The notes below the pieces were generated by a model. That model was not told where the DNA came from. It did not search any database and worked only from the letters and a program-made list of their open reading frames with translations. A program made the position numbers and the translations under genes. DNA of 64,000 nt, from positions 1-64,000 of the forward strand of contig NZ_RBCI01000005.1 in NCBI RefSeq assembly GCF_003628535.1, given 5' to 3'. The stretch is from Flavisolibacter nicotianae. Its GTDB lineage: Bacteria > Bacteroidota > Bacteroidia > Chitinophagales > Chitinophagaceae. Shown here piece by piece: positions 6,453 to 14,613 of this stretch (position 1 is its first letter; every line of letters begins with the position of its first letter).

Positions 6453-8342
6453 TTATTTCAAAACGGGTAAAACAATGCAGGAAGGATACTGGCTGCTGTG
6501 GTAAATTTTAATATCGGCTTTTTGAAAATCCGCGGCCGATGCTTCGTAGATGTTGACGAATTTTTGCGGGTTGCGGTCGACCAGCGGGAACCAGGAGCTT
6601 TGTACCTGCACCATGATCCGGTGGCCTTTTTTAAACGTATGTGCCACATCGGGCAGGTAAAATTTCACTTCCTCCACCTTGCCCGGCGTGAAGGGAGAGG
6701 GGCTTTCAAAACTCTTCCGGAATTTTCCCCGCATGATCTCGCCACGTACCAGCATATGGTAACCGCTCATGGGGTAGGTCCCATTCGCCATTCCCGAAGA
6801 TTTGTCTTCACCATATTTAAAATCGTCCGGAAAAACATCAACCAGCTTCACGACAAAATCGGCATCGGTTGTAGACAGGGCGGCAAACAAATCGGCATAG
6901 AGCGGACCGGCAAGGGTAACATCGTTGTCCAGCACCGGTGTTTGAAAAACCAGCACATCGGGGCGGCGGGAGGCGAACCGCTGGTCGTCGGTCATGTATT
7001 CGCGGGTGCGGCCCATGTGCACGTCTTCCGTGTAAGGCACGGGCTTCGCCGGATCGCTGGTGTATTGCGTGTACGCATTGCCTGCGCCTGGTTTGTTCCA
7101 GTTGAGAGCACCATTGGCCTGCAGGTAAAGGTTTTGCGCGGCAGAACCGGCAGGCGGCCATTGCGGCAATTGGTGCCAGTTGTTTTCACCCGTAAAGAAC
7201 ACGGTGGCTTCGGCGATCTTTTTTGCATCGCCTTTGTCTTTGAGGTTGGCGTTGAAAAAAGGTACTTCCACGTTGTTTTGGTACCATTCGGATGTTTTAC
7301 TGCCGAAACGGACATTGCCCAAAATGCTGCCGTCGCCACGGCCGCCCCACTGCCCGTGAAACCAGGGACCCATGACGATCCGGTTGTTGTTTTTTGCTTT
7401 TGAATCGATGGCTTTATAAAGGTTCCAGGCACCAAAAAGATCTTCCGCATCAAAAAGGCCGCCGACCACCAGTGTGCTGGTCGATGCCGGGATGTTTTCA
7501 ACGAAATTGCGGGTGTTGCGGGCTCGCCACCATTCATCGTATGTCGGATGGGAATAGAGGTCTTTCCAGAACCGGATACTGTCGCCGGCCAGGCGTGCAA
7601 AGTCATGCAGTGTGCCGGTGCGCAGATAAAAATCATAATTGTCGGCACCGGGAATGGGATAGCCGTCGGCGCTCCTGGTGGTAGGTGTTCGGCGTGGCTT
7701 TCCAAAACCCGAATAAAAAGCAAAAGCGTCCATCAGCATAAAAGCACCGTTGTGATGGAAGTCGTCGCCCTGGAACCAGTCGGTAACCGGTGCCTGCGGG
7801 CTTACGGCCTTGAGGGCGGGATGCCCGCTCAGGGCAGCCATCGTTGAATAAAAACCGGGATAGGAAATGCCAAAGACGCCGACACGGTTGTTGTTGCCGG
7901 GTACATTTTTTACCAGCCAGTCGATGGCATCGTAGGTGTCGCTGGCCTCGTCGAAATCAGTGCCCTTTTTAGCGGGATTGAACGGACGAACGTCTTCGAA
8001 CTCGCCTTCGCTCATGTAGCGGCCGCGAACGTCCTGCACCACCATGATATAGTTTTCCCGGAGGTACAGCCGGTAGTAGGTGTTCCAGAACGCATCGGGG
8101 AAATTGGTTTCGCCATAAGGAGCCGCAGAGTAGGGCGTCCGGCGCATCAGGATCGGGTGCTTTTCCGTTGTGTCTTTCGGAATGTAGATGGCGGTGAATA
8201 ATTTTTTACCGTCCCGCATCGGGATCATGCGTTCCCATTTGTAGTAGTTGTCGCGAACCCAGGCGCTGTCCAGGGTGTTGGTTTGTGCAAACGAAGTGAA
8301 AAAACTCAGTGAAAAAAGAAAGAGAAGTATTCGAGGTTTCAT
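6453..8342 (-). CDS. CocE/NonD family hydrolase (X-Pro dipeptidyl-peptidase S15 type)
   Basis: A 629-residue exported alpha/beta hydrolase. The signal peptide (1-19, MKPRILLFLFSLSFFTSFAQ) supports the ATG at 8342; an upstream in-frame ATG at 8435 would bury it. The nucleophile is Ser160 in GISYPGF, and MGPWFHGQWGG near the end of the catalytic domain contains the likely His. The C-terminal jelly-roll domain (about 400-629) is typical of this family, which includes alpha-amino-acid ester hydrolases, glutaryl-7-ACA acylases and cocaine esterase. It lies 5 nt upstream of the hexosaminidase gene. The natural substrate (ester, amide or X-Pro peptide) cannot be predicted. Confidence 0.9.
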   Translation of the reverse strand: MKPRILLFLFSLSFFTSFAQTNTLDSAWVRDNYYKWERMIPMRDGKKLFTAIYIPKDTTEKHPILMRRTPYSAAPYGETNFPDAFWNTYYRLYLRENYIMVVQDVRGRYMSEGEFEDVRPFNPAKKGTDFDEASDTYDAIDWLVKNVPGNNNRVGVFGISYPGFYSTMAALSGHPALKAVSPQAPVTDWFQGDDFHHNGAFMLMDAFAFYSGFGKPRRTPTTRSADGYPIPGADNYDFYLRTGTLHDFARLAGDSIRFWKDLYSHPTYDEWWRARNTRNFVENIPASTSTLVVGGLFDAEDLFGAWNLYKAIDSKAKNNNRIVMGPWFHGQWGGRGDGSILGNVRFGSKTSEWYQNNVEVPFFNANLKDKGDAKKIAEATVFFTGENNWHQLPQWPPAGSAAQNLYLQANGALNWNKPGAGNAYTQYTSDPAKPVPYTEDVHMGRTREYMTDDQRFASRRPDVLVFQTPVLDNDVTLAGPLYADLFAALSTTDADFVVKLVDVFPDDFKYGEDKSSGMANGTYPMSGYHMLVRGEIMRGKFRKSFESPSPFTPGKVEEVKFYLPDVAHTFKKGHRIMVQVQSSWFPLVDRNPQKFVNIYEASAADFQKADIKIYHSSQYPSCIVLPVLK

Positions 8343-8740
8343 GGGGGTGAAGTTAAGCGGAATGAAATTAGGAACGATGGCTACCGCAATTGGAAAAAGG
8401 TTCATTGACAGGATCGATCTGACCCGTCGACTCAATTCGGTTCATACAAAAGATAGCAAAATCGGCGCCTGCCGGAAATGGGATATCCTGCATTGCTTCG
8501 GCGCAGATTCGTTGGTGAATATTTGGGCCGGGAAAGGTCTGCCCGGTTCTGGCGGAAGTGGATTCTTCTTTGCTGTCTTTACCCCACGGAAATCGAATTC
8601 CCGGCGCGATTGTATCAGGCCGGAGGGACATTCGTTATTGTTAACAAAAAATTCATGTAAAAGAAAACCGGCACGGTTCGGCTTTTTCGCCGGTTTTTTA
8701 TCGTTTCCACAAGGAAAATACCCGGTTGGTTAACAATTTT
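8343..8740. other. Gene-free spacer
   Basis: This stretch between the divergent hydrolase and arginine operons contains no convincing gene on either strand. Open frames here lack family signals and codon regularity. It holds one hairpin (8664-8699) and presumably the hydrolase promoter, for which only a weak TATCTTTT box on the minus strand was seen. Confidence 0.5.
8664..8699 (+). terminator. Hairpin with T run
   Basis: A 9-bp stem AAAACCGGC / GCCGGTTTT (8664-8672 with 8689-8697), 16-nt loop, then T residues. No plus-strand gene precedes it, so it may insulate the arginine promoter from antisense or read-through transcription. Confidence 0.5.
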
Positions 8741-8774
8741 TTTTGCCCTTATTCTGTCAAACCTTATACATTTG
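8741..8774 (+). promoter_or_regulatory. Promoter of the arginine operon
   Basis: TTTTG (8741-8745) and TACATTTG (8767-8774) are separated by 21 nt and match the Bacteroidota sigma-70 consensus TTTG/TTG-N19-21-TAnnTTTG. Transcription should start near 8780, leaving a leader of about 230 nt before the GTG at 9008. Confidence 0.75.
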
Positions 8775-8779
8775 TACCT

Positions 8780-9007
8780 TATTTGTCAGCGGTGAATATT
8801 ACCTCTCATACAAAACATTACATCTTTCACTCGTTTCATAGCACGGCTATGTTATCGGTATGTTTTGACTTATTCCGCTATCTTTCGAGACGACCCATTG
8901 TCTGATAGGACGAGCCCTTTACCATGGCCCCTATCAGTGAACACTCCCCGTAGAATTCTTGGTATAGGATTGGTAACCCAAACACTCAGATCAACTCTTT
9001 TACAATA
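8780..9007 (+). promoter_or_regulatory. Structured 5' leader of the arginine operon (candidate cis-regulatory RNA)
   Basis: The leader contains several perfect complementary segments. CAAAACAT (8811-8818) pairs with ATGTTTTG (8860-8867) and encloses the hairpin CATAGC-ACG-GCTATG (8837-8851). CTGATAGG (8902-8909) pairs with CCTATCAG (8930-8937), with GCC/GGC (8914-8916, 8926-8928) inside the loop. No open frame of note is present. The pairing is seen; a regulatory role, such as an arginine-responsive attenuator or a protein-binding leader, is inferred. It resembles no riboswitch class I can name. Confidence 0.5.
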
Positions 9008-9724
9008 GTGGACAATCAGAATATTATCATTAGGGTTGCGACACCCGACGATAAAGCGTTTGCAAAGACGATTACCGATGAGATGGAAGCGTCGGCCAAA
9101 GCCCGCGGAACCGGTATCGCCAAGCGTACCCCCGAATACGTCGCCCAGAAGATCGACGAAGGAAAAGCGGTCATTGCCGTCACGACTGGCGGCGAATGGG
9201 TTGGCTTTTGCTATATCGAAACATGGGAAGGCGAGTACGTTGCCAATTCCGGATTGATCGTTGCGCCGGCTTTCCGCAAAAGCGGTGTGGCCAAGTCGAT
9301 CAAACAGCGCATCTTCCAGTTGAGCCGTGAAAAATATCCCGAGGCGAAAATCTTTGGGTTAACTACCGGCCTGGCTGTCATGAAGATCAACAGTGACCTG
9401 GGTTACGAACCGGTAACCTATTCCGAGCTGACACAGGACGAGAAGTTCTGGGCAGGCTGCAAAAGCTGCGTCAACTACGACATCCTGATGAGCAAGGAGC
9501 GCAAAAACTGTTTGTGCACGGCCATGCTTTTCGATCCCAAGGACCACTACGAGCCGCAGGAAACCAAGCAGCACTTTGAAGAAAAAAGTCCTGCATACGA
9601 TCGACTGATGAAGATCAAACAATCCAAATTTTTGAAGCGTTTGAAGGGCACCGAAAAACCCAAACAGGAAGATCGCACGTTTAACCGCAAGCTGAAAATG
9701 GTTTTGTTTAACGTCCTTCACTAA
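9008..9724 (+). CDS. GNAT N-acyltransferase, first enzyme of the arginine operon (ArgA-type role)
   Basis: A 238-residue GNAT protein starting with GTG. The acyl-CoA binding motif is FRKSGVAKSIKQRI (89-102). The C-terminal part carries four cysteines (C151, C154, C168, C170) in a C-X2-C-X13-C-X-C pattern that could bind a metal, followed by a basic tail. Position at the head of the arginine genes suggests that it acylates glutamate. Given the Val90 in ArgF', the acyl donor may be succinyl-CoA rather than acetyl-CoA; this is inference. It is followed by argG after 17 nt. Similarity to classical ArgA is limited to the GNAT fold. Confidence 0.8.
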   Translation: MDNQNIIIRVATPDDKAFAKTITDEMEASAKARGTGIAKRTPEYVAQKIDEGKAVIAVTTGGEWVGFCYIETWEGEYVANSGLIVAPAFRKSGVAKSIKQRIFQLSREKYPEAKIFGLTTGLAVMKINSDLGYEPVTYSELTQDEKFWAGCKSCVNYDILMSKERKNCLCTAMLFDPKDHYEPQETKQHFEEKSPAYDRLMKIKQSKFLKRLKGTEKPKQEDRTFNRKLKMVLFNVLH

Positions 9725-9741
9725 TCAAGCCAATAGAAAGA

Positions 9742-10941
9742 ATGAAAAAAGTTGTTTTAGGATTCAGCGGTGGGTTGGATACATCCTACTGCGTTAAGTA
9801 TTTGAGTGAAGAGAAAGGATACGAGGTTCACAGCATCATTGTCAACACCGGCGGCTTTACCGGCGAGGAGTTGAAAAGCATCGAGGCGCACGCCTACAAA
9901 CTGGGTGTGAAAACGCACACAACGATCGATGCGGTAAAAAGTTACTACGACCGGGTCATCAAATACCTCATTTTTGGAAACGTCCTGAAAAATAACACCT
10001 ACCCGTTAAGCGTCAGTGCCGAGCGCCTGGTACAGGCCCTGCACATTGCCGAACACGCAAAAGCGTTGAACGCCGATGCCGTAGCACACGGCAGCACGGG
10101 GGCGGGTAACGACCAGGTACGCTTCGATATGATCTTTCACATCATGGTTCCCGGCGTGGAGATCATTACGCCGATCCGTGACCTCCGCCTGAGCCGTGAA
10201 GAGGAAATTGCCTACCTGCAGCAGAAAGGGGTGGACATGAATTTTGCCAAAGCCATGTACTCCATCAACAAAGGGTTGTGGGGAACAAGCGTCGGCGGAC
10301 GGGAAACACTCAACAGCAAAGGGCTACTCCCGGAAGAAGCCTGGCCGACACAGGTGACCAAAACAGGCAGTGAAGAAATAAAGTTGACCTTTGAAAAAGG
10401 TGAACTGAAAGCCGTCAATGGCAAGACCTTTGACCACCCGGCAGACGCCATTCAACATTTAAGTTCCATTGCCGGTCCATACGGCATCGGCAGGGACATC
10501 CATGTTGGCGACACCATCATCGGCATTAAAGGCCGCGTGGGTTTTGAAGCCGCTGCGCCGATGGTCATCATCAAAGCGCACCATGCGCTGGAAAAACACG
10601 TTCTTACCAAGTGGCAGCTTTCCTGGAAAGACCAGTTGGCGCAATTCTACGGCAACTGGCTGCACGAAGGACAGATCCTCGATCCTGTTATGCGCGACAT
10701 GGAAGCGTTTTTCCAAAACTCGCAGGCCAATGTAACCGGCGACGTGTTTGTCCAACTGCATCCTCACTACTTCCAGGTGATCGGCATTGAATCGGGCTTC
10801 GATTTAATGAGCAGCAAGTTTGGTAAGTACGGCGAGATGAACACGGGCTGGACCGGCGACGATGTGCGCGGTTTCAGCAAGATTTTCGGCAATCAAACCT
10901 CCATTTATCACCAGGTAGCAGAAGCAGCGGGCAAATCATGA
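9742..10941 (+). CDS. argG: Argininosuccinate synthase
   Basis: The 399-residue ligase joins citrulline and aspartate at the cost of ATP cleaved to AMP. The N-terminal PP-loop is LGFSGGLDTSYC (6-17). HGSTGAGNDQVRF and the mid-protein GTSVGGRETLNSKG are family landmarks. The length is normal for the short type. Its stop codon overlaps the ATG of the cupin gene (ATGA), which indicates translational coupling. The enzyme follows the deacylation step in the pathway even though its gene is second in the operon. Confidence 0.96.
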   Translation: MKKVVLGFSGGLDTSYCVKYLSEEKGYEVHSIIVNTGGFTGEELKSIEAHAYKLGVKTHTTIDAVKSYYDRVIKYLIFGNVLKNNTYPLSVSAERLVQALHIAEHAKALNADAVAHGSTGAGNDQVRFDMIFHIMVPGVEIITPIRDLRLSREEEIAYLQQKGVDMNFAKAMYSINKGLWGTSVGGRETLNSKGLLPEEAWPTQVTKTGSEEIKLTFEKGELKAVNGKTFDHPADAIQHLSSIAGPYGIGRDIHVGDTIIGIKGRVGFEAAAPMVIIKAHHALEKHVLTKWQLSWKDQLAQFYGNWLHEGQILDPVMRDMEAFFQNSQANVTGDVFVQLHPHYFQVIGIESGFDLMSSKFGKYGEMNTGWTGDDVRGFSKIFGNQTSIYHQVAEAAGKS

Positions 10942-11282
10942 AACCGGTTTCCAAATATCACGCATTGAAACAGTATCAGTGGGGCAATGGTTGTGATGGT
11001 TGGAATTTGGTGGACGATCCTTCGCTGTCTGTCAAGCAGGAACACATGCCCGCCGGCACGGCGGAGACGCTGCATTATCATACGCAGGCACAACAATTCT
11101 TTTTTATTTTAAAAGGCAGGGCTCATTTCGAGATCGGGGAAGAAACGATCGTCGTGGAGCAGGGCCAGGGCCTGCACATTGCGGCCGGCCAAAGGCATCG
11201 TATCCTGAATCAAACCCTGGAAGGGCTGGAGTTTCTTCTGTGCTCACAGCCTTCAACACAAAATGACAGGGTAAATTTGTAG
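10938..11282 (+). CDS. Cupin-domain protein
   Basis: A 114-residue single-domain cupin. The metal-binding motifs are visible as ETLHYHTQAQQFFFILKG (His-X-His, about 43-60) and GLHIAAGQRHRI (about 79-90). It overlaps argG by four bases and precedes argC by 2 nt. Small cupins in biosynthetic operons may bind a pathway metabolite or catalyse an epimerisation, but nothing in the sequence tells which. No DNA-binding domain is present, so it is not a regulator of the AraC or HTH-cupin type. Confidence 0.85.
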   Translation: MKPVSKYHALKQYQWGNGCDGWNLVDDPSLSVKQEHMPAGTAETLHYHTQAQQFFFILKGRAHFEIGEETIVVEQGQGLHIAAGQRHRILNQTLEGLEFLLCSQPSTQNDRVNL

Positions 11283-11284
11283 TC

Positions 11285-12262
11285 ATGAAAAAAATCAAGG
11301 TTGGCATCGTTGGCGGGGCAGGTTATACGGGTGGCGAATTGATCCGTTTACTCATTCACCATCCGGATGTAGCTGTTTCGTTTATTCATAGTCGGAGCAA
11401 TGCCGGTAACGTGGTTTCAAATGTTCACCAGGATTTAATTGGTGAAACGGAGCTGCAGTTTACCGGCGAATTGTCGCAGGAGATTGATGTCCTTTTTTTG
11501 TGTGTCGGGCACGGTGAAGCAAAGAAATTCCTTGCAGAAAATCAGGTTGATGAGAAGATAAAGGTGATCGATCTTTCACAGGATTTTCGATTGTCGCAAA
11601 GTTCGCAACATGCAGCGCGGCGCTTTGTTTATGGCCTGCCGGAACTCAACCGCGAGCAGATCAAAACCGCTTCCAACATCGCCAACCCGGGTTGTTTCGC
11701 CACCGGCATTCAACTGGGTTTGTTGCCCCTGGCAAAAGTGGGCTTGCTGGATGAGGTACACACCACCGGCATTACAGGCTCCACGGGAGCCGGACAAGGC
11801 CTTTCTCCTACGTCGCATTTCAGTTGGCGGGCCAACAATATCCAGGCCTACAAAACGCTTTCGCACCAGCACCTCAAGGAAATAGGCCAGTCGTTGCAAA
11901 AGGTAGGGGCGAAGGCTGCAGACATTCATTTCATTCCCTGGCGCGGCGATTTTTCAAGGGGAATCTTCGTGAGTTCCACCCTGACCTGCGAGTGGAAGCT
12001 GGAGGAACTGGTTGACCTGTACACCGAATTTTACGCAGGACATCCGTTTACCTTCCTGAGCCAAAAAGAGATTTATTTAAAGCAGGTGGTGAACACCAAT
12101 AAATGTGTGATCCAGCTTGAAAAAGTGGGGACCAAACTGGTCGTGCACACGGCTATCGATAATTTGTTGAAAGGTGCGTCGGGGCAAGCGGTGCAGAACA
12201 TGAACCTGCTGTTTGGACTGGAAGAAAAAGCCGGTCTTCATTTAAAATCAATTGCATTTTAA
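11285..12262 (+). CDS. argC: N-acyl-gamma-glutamyl-phosphate reductase
   Basis: The 325-residue enzyme reduces N-acyl-glutamyl phosphate to the semialdehyde with NADPH. The Rossmann motif GIVGGAGYTGGELIRLL (8-24) and catalytic Cys137 in ANPGCFATG are present. STGAGQGLSPTSHF is the usual dimer and active-site region. It lies between the cupin gene and proC with 2- and 4-nt gaps. By analogy to ArgF', the acyl group may be succinyl. Confidence 0.95.
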   Translation: MKKIKVGIVGGAGYTGGELIRLLIHHPDVAVSFIHSRSNAGNVVSNVHQDLIGETELQFTGELSQEIDVLFLCVGHGEAKKFLAENQVDEKIKVIDLSQDFRLSQSSQHAARRFVYGLPELNREQIKTASNIANPGCFATGIQLGLLPLAKVGLLDEVHTTGITGSTGAGQGLSPTSHFSWRANNIQAYKTLSHQHLKEIGQSLQKVGAKAADIHFIPWRGDFSRGIFVSSTLTCEWKLEELVDLYTEFYAGHPFTFLSQKEIYLKQVVNTNKCVIQLEKVGTKLVVHTAIDNLLKGASGQAVQNMNLLFGLEEKAGLHLKSIAF

Positions 12263-12266
12263 TACG

Positions 12267-13070
12267 ATGAAAGCAACGATTATCGGTGGTGGCAATATCG
12301 GGATGGCGCTGGCAGAAGGCCTGTTGCAGGCCGGCCGCTGCAAGGCCGGGGATATTACCATCACCAAACGTTCCGCAGCGTCCGCAGACAGCCTCAAAGC
12401 GCGGGGGTTTTCCGTCAGCTTCAACAATGCAGAAGCCGTGCAGGGTGCCGACGCGATCTTTATCTGTGTGTTACCGCAGCAACTGGATATTGCACTTTCG
12501 CAACTGGCCAGCAGCATTGACCTGGAAAAACAATTGGTGGTGTCGGTAGTGACCGGGGCCCATACACAGGTTTTCCGCGACAAACTGGGCGACCGCCTTC
12601 GCATTGTGCGGGCCATGCCCAATACGGCCATGAAAGTGCGGGCCAGCATGACCTGCCTGTCGGCGGTGAACGCAACACAGGACGATAAAAATATGGTGCA
12701 GGCGATCTTCGACACCGTTGGCCAGTGCATCTGGATTCCCGAAGACATGATGAGTGCGGCTACAGCGCTCTGCGCCTGCGGCATTGCGTTTTTCCTGCGC
12801 ACCATCCGTGCGGCTTCGCAAGGCGGCGTGGAAATTGGTTTTCATGCGCATGATGCGCTGCGGATTGCGTCGCAAACCGCTTTTGGCGCTGCCAAACTGC
12901 TCATCGAAAACCGAACGCATCCCGAAGAAGAGATCGACAAGGTCACTTCGCCCAAGGGCTGCACCATTGCCGGATTGAACGAGATGGAACACCAAGGCCT
13001 GAGTTCTGCCTTTATCAAGGGAATTAAGCTCTCATCGAACATTGCAAACAATCTGTATAAGCAGGAGTAG
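12267..13070 (+). CDS. proC: Pyrroline-5-carboxylate reductase
   Basis: The 267-residue enzyme makes proline from pyrroline-5-carboxylate with NAD(P)H. The N-terminal IIGGGNIGMALAEGLL (4-19) binds the nucleotide, and the C-terminal HPEEEIDKVTSPKGCTIAGL matches the conserved PxxxxxxVTSPGGTT-type signature with Lys-Gly-Cys in place of Gly-Gly-Thr. The ATG at 12267 was chosen because an in-frame ATG at 12252 lies inside argC. Presence of a proline gene in the arginine cluster is known from several Bacteroidota and may balance flux from glutamate semialdehydes. Confidence 0.93.
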   Translation: MKATIIGGGNIGMALAEGLLQAGRCKAGDITITKRSAASADSLKARGFSVSFNNAEAVQGADAIFICVLPQQLDIALSQLASSIDLEKQLVVSVVTGAHTQVFRDKLGDRLRIVRAMPNTAMKVRASMTCLSAVNATQDDKNMVQAIFDTVGQCIWIPEDMMSAATALCACGIAFFLRTIRAASQGGVEIGFHAHDALRIASQTAFGAAKLLIENRTHPEEEIDKVTSPKGCTIAGLNEMEHQGLSSAFIKGIKLSSNIANNLYKQE

Positions 13071-13098
13071 TCAGTCGTAAGTGATCAGTCGTAAGTAA
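13071..13098 (+). repeat. Two tandem 14-bp repeats
   Basis: TCAGTCGTAAGTGA is followed directly by TCAGTCGTAAGTAA (13 of 14 bases identical), starting right behind the proC stop. It belongs to the ACGT/CGTAAGT-word patches found in other spacers of this window. Confidence 0.7.
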
Positions 13099-13119
13099 AA
13101 AGTTTTAAGGAAGAAAGCC

Positions 13120-13284
13120 ATGCAGAACAAAAAAGATTTTAAAGGTTGGTTACTGGCGTATCAATCTACTTTTGAAAAAGCGTATTCCTTATTCTTATCA
13201 AATGATTTGCACTATCTCAATCCAACTGACTACAACCATTTGTATAGACGAATCAATGAAGGCAAAGCCATCTGGTATCATTGA
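13120..13284 (+). CDS. 54-residue hypothetical protein in the arginine operon
   Basis: An ATG preceded by AAGGAAG starts an uninterrupted 54-codon frame that ends at TGA 13282-13284. The product begins MQNKKDFKGWLLAYQSTFEKAY and continues with an aromatic-rich segment ending AIWYH; it has no signal peptide or membrane helix. I recognise no family. The frame lies between proC and argD, where the otherwise tight operon opens to about 290 nt. It could be a real small gene or a remnant of an inserted element. Confidence 0.45.
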   Translation: MQNKKDFKGWLLAYQSTFEKAYSLFLSNDLHYLNPTDYNHLYRRINEGKAIWYH

Positions 13285-13360
13285 TACGAAAAGTAAAAAT
13301 GCCAGCTGTTAAGTGAGAAAAATAAACCTTATTACTAAAAACGTACAACGTACAACCTAT

Positions 13361-14530
13361 ATGAAATTATTTGACGTTTATCCCATCAACAATATCAACA
13401 TCGTCCGGGCACAGGGCAACACGGTTTGGGACGAGAAAGGAACGCCTTATCTCGACCTCTATGGCGGTCATGCGGTGATCTCCATCGGCCATACCAACCC
13501 GCATTGGGTCAAGCGAATCGAGGACCAGTTGCACAACATTGCTTTCTATTCCAACTCGGTGGAAATCCCCATTCAAAAAGAACTGGCGGAGAAACTGGGC
13601 AAGGTGAGTGGCAAAGACGACTACCAGTTGTTCCTCTGCAACAGCGGTGCGGAAGCCAATGAAAATGCGTTGAAACTGGCTTCATTTCATACGGGACGAA
13701 AAAAAGTGGTGGCGTTCAAAAAAGCCTTTCACGGACGGACCTCGCTGGCGGTGGCTGCTACCGATAACAAAACCATCGTGGCACCAGTGAACGAAACCGA
13801 TAACATTGTCTTTCTTCCTTTCAACGACGAAGCGGCACTGACAGACTATTTTGCAACGTCGGGAAACGGCGTTGCTGCAGTGATCATTGAAGCGGTGCAG
13901 GGCGTTGGCGGCATTACGGTTGCCAGCAGCAGTTTTTTGCAGACCATCCGAACGCTTTGCGATCAGTATGGTGCTGTTTTCATTGCCGATGAAGTGCAGT
14001 GCGGTTATGGACGCAGCGGAAAGTTTTTCGCGGCCGACCAGGCCGGCGTGAATGCTGATGTGTACACCATGGCAAAAGGCATGGGTAATGGCTTCCCGAT
14101 CGGCGGTATTTTGATTGCGCCGCACATTCAACCCAAACACGGTATGTTGGGTACTACCTTTGGCGGCAATCACCTGGCCTGCGCGGCAGCACTGGGCGTT
14201 TTGGAAGTCATCGAACAGGAAAACCTGATGCAGATGGCGGGCGAAAACGGCCGTTACCTGATGGACGAACTCAAAAAGATCGAAGACCTGCAAAATGTGC
14301 GGGGTTTCGGATTGATGATCGGATTTGACGTGCCGGAAAAGATCAAAGACCTCCGCAAAAACCTGCTGGCGAAGCAGCACATTTTTACCGGTGAGGCCAA
14401 ACCGAATGTCATTCGTTTGTTGCCTGCGCTGAATATTACAAGAGAAGCAATCGATACGTTTTTGCAAGCCGTGAAGGACGAGATCCGTGCCTTGAAAGAA
14501 AGTCCGGCCGCCGTTACTTTGGCACAGTAG
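13361..14530 (+). CDS. argD: N-acyl-ornithine aminotransferase
   Basis: A 389-residue class III PLP-dependent aminotransferase converting the N-acyl-glutamate semialdehyde to N-acyl-ornithine. Lys239 in TMAKGMGNGFPIGG is the Schiff-base residue; NSGAEANENALKLA (95-108) binds the cofactor phosphate and DEVQCGYGRSG (210-220) contains the PLP Asp. I start at the ATG 13361, because the upstream GTG at 13313 would add 16 residues encoded by a repeat-rich spacer. Acyl specificity is inferred from ArgF'. Confidence 0.94.
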   Translation: MKLFDVYPINNINIVRAQGNTVWDEKGTPYLDLYGGHAVISIGHTNPHWVKRIEDQLHNIAFYSNSVEIPIQKELAEKLGKVSGKDDYQLFLCNSGAEANENALKLASFHTGRKKVVAFKKAFHGRTSLAVAATDNKTIVAPVNETDNIVFLPFNDEAALTDYFATSGNGVAAVIIEAVQGVGGITVASSSFLQTIRTLCDQYGAVFIADEVQCGYGRSGKFFAADQAGVNADVYTMAKGMGNGFPIGGILIAPHIQPKHGMLGTTFGGNHLACAAALGVLEVIEQENLMQMAGENGRYLMDELKKIEDLQNVRGFGLMIGFDVPEKIKDLRKNLLAKQHIFTGEAKPNVIRLLPALNITREAIDTFLQAVKDEIRALKESPAAVTLAQ

Positions 14531-14613
14531 GATAACCGGACGCCGACCTGTGCGATGCAACAAAAGCGGATCAAAGCAATAGAGTTAAGTACCTAAAAAA
14601 CGATACAATTAAA

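Noticed and set aside
8248-8733. Plus-strand open frame between the hydrolase and arginine operons
   Set aside because: Its first part is antisense to the hydrolase signal peptide, the rest has no recognisable domain, and it runs through a hairpin with a T run.
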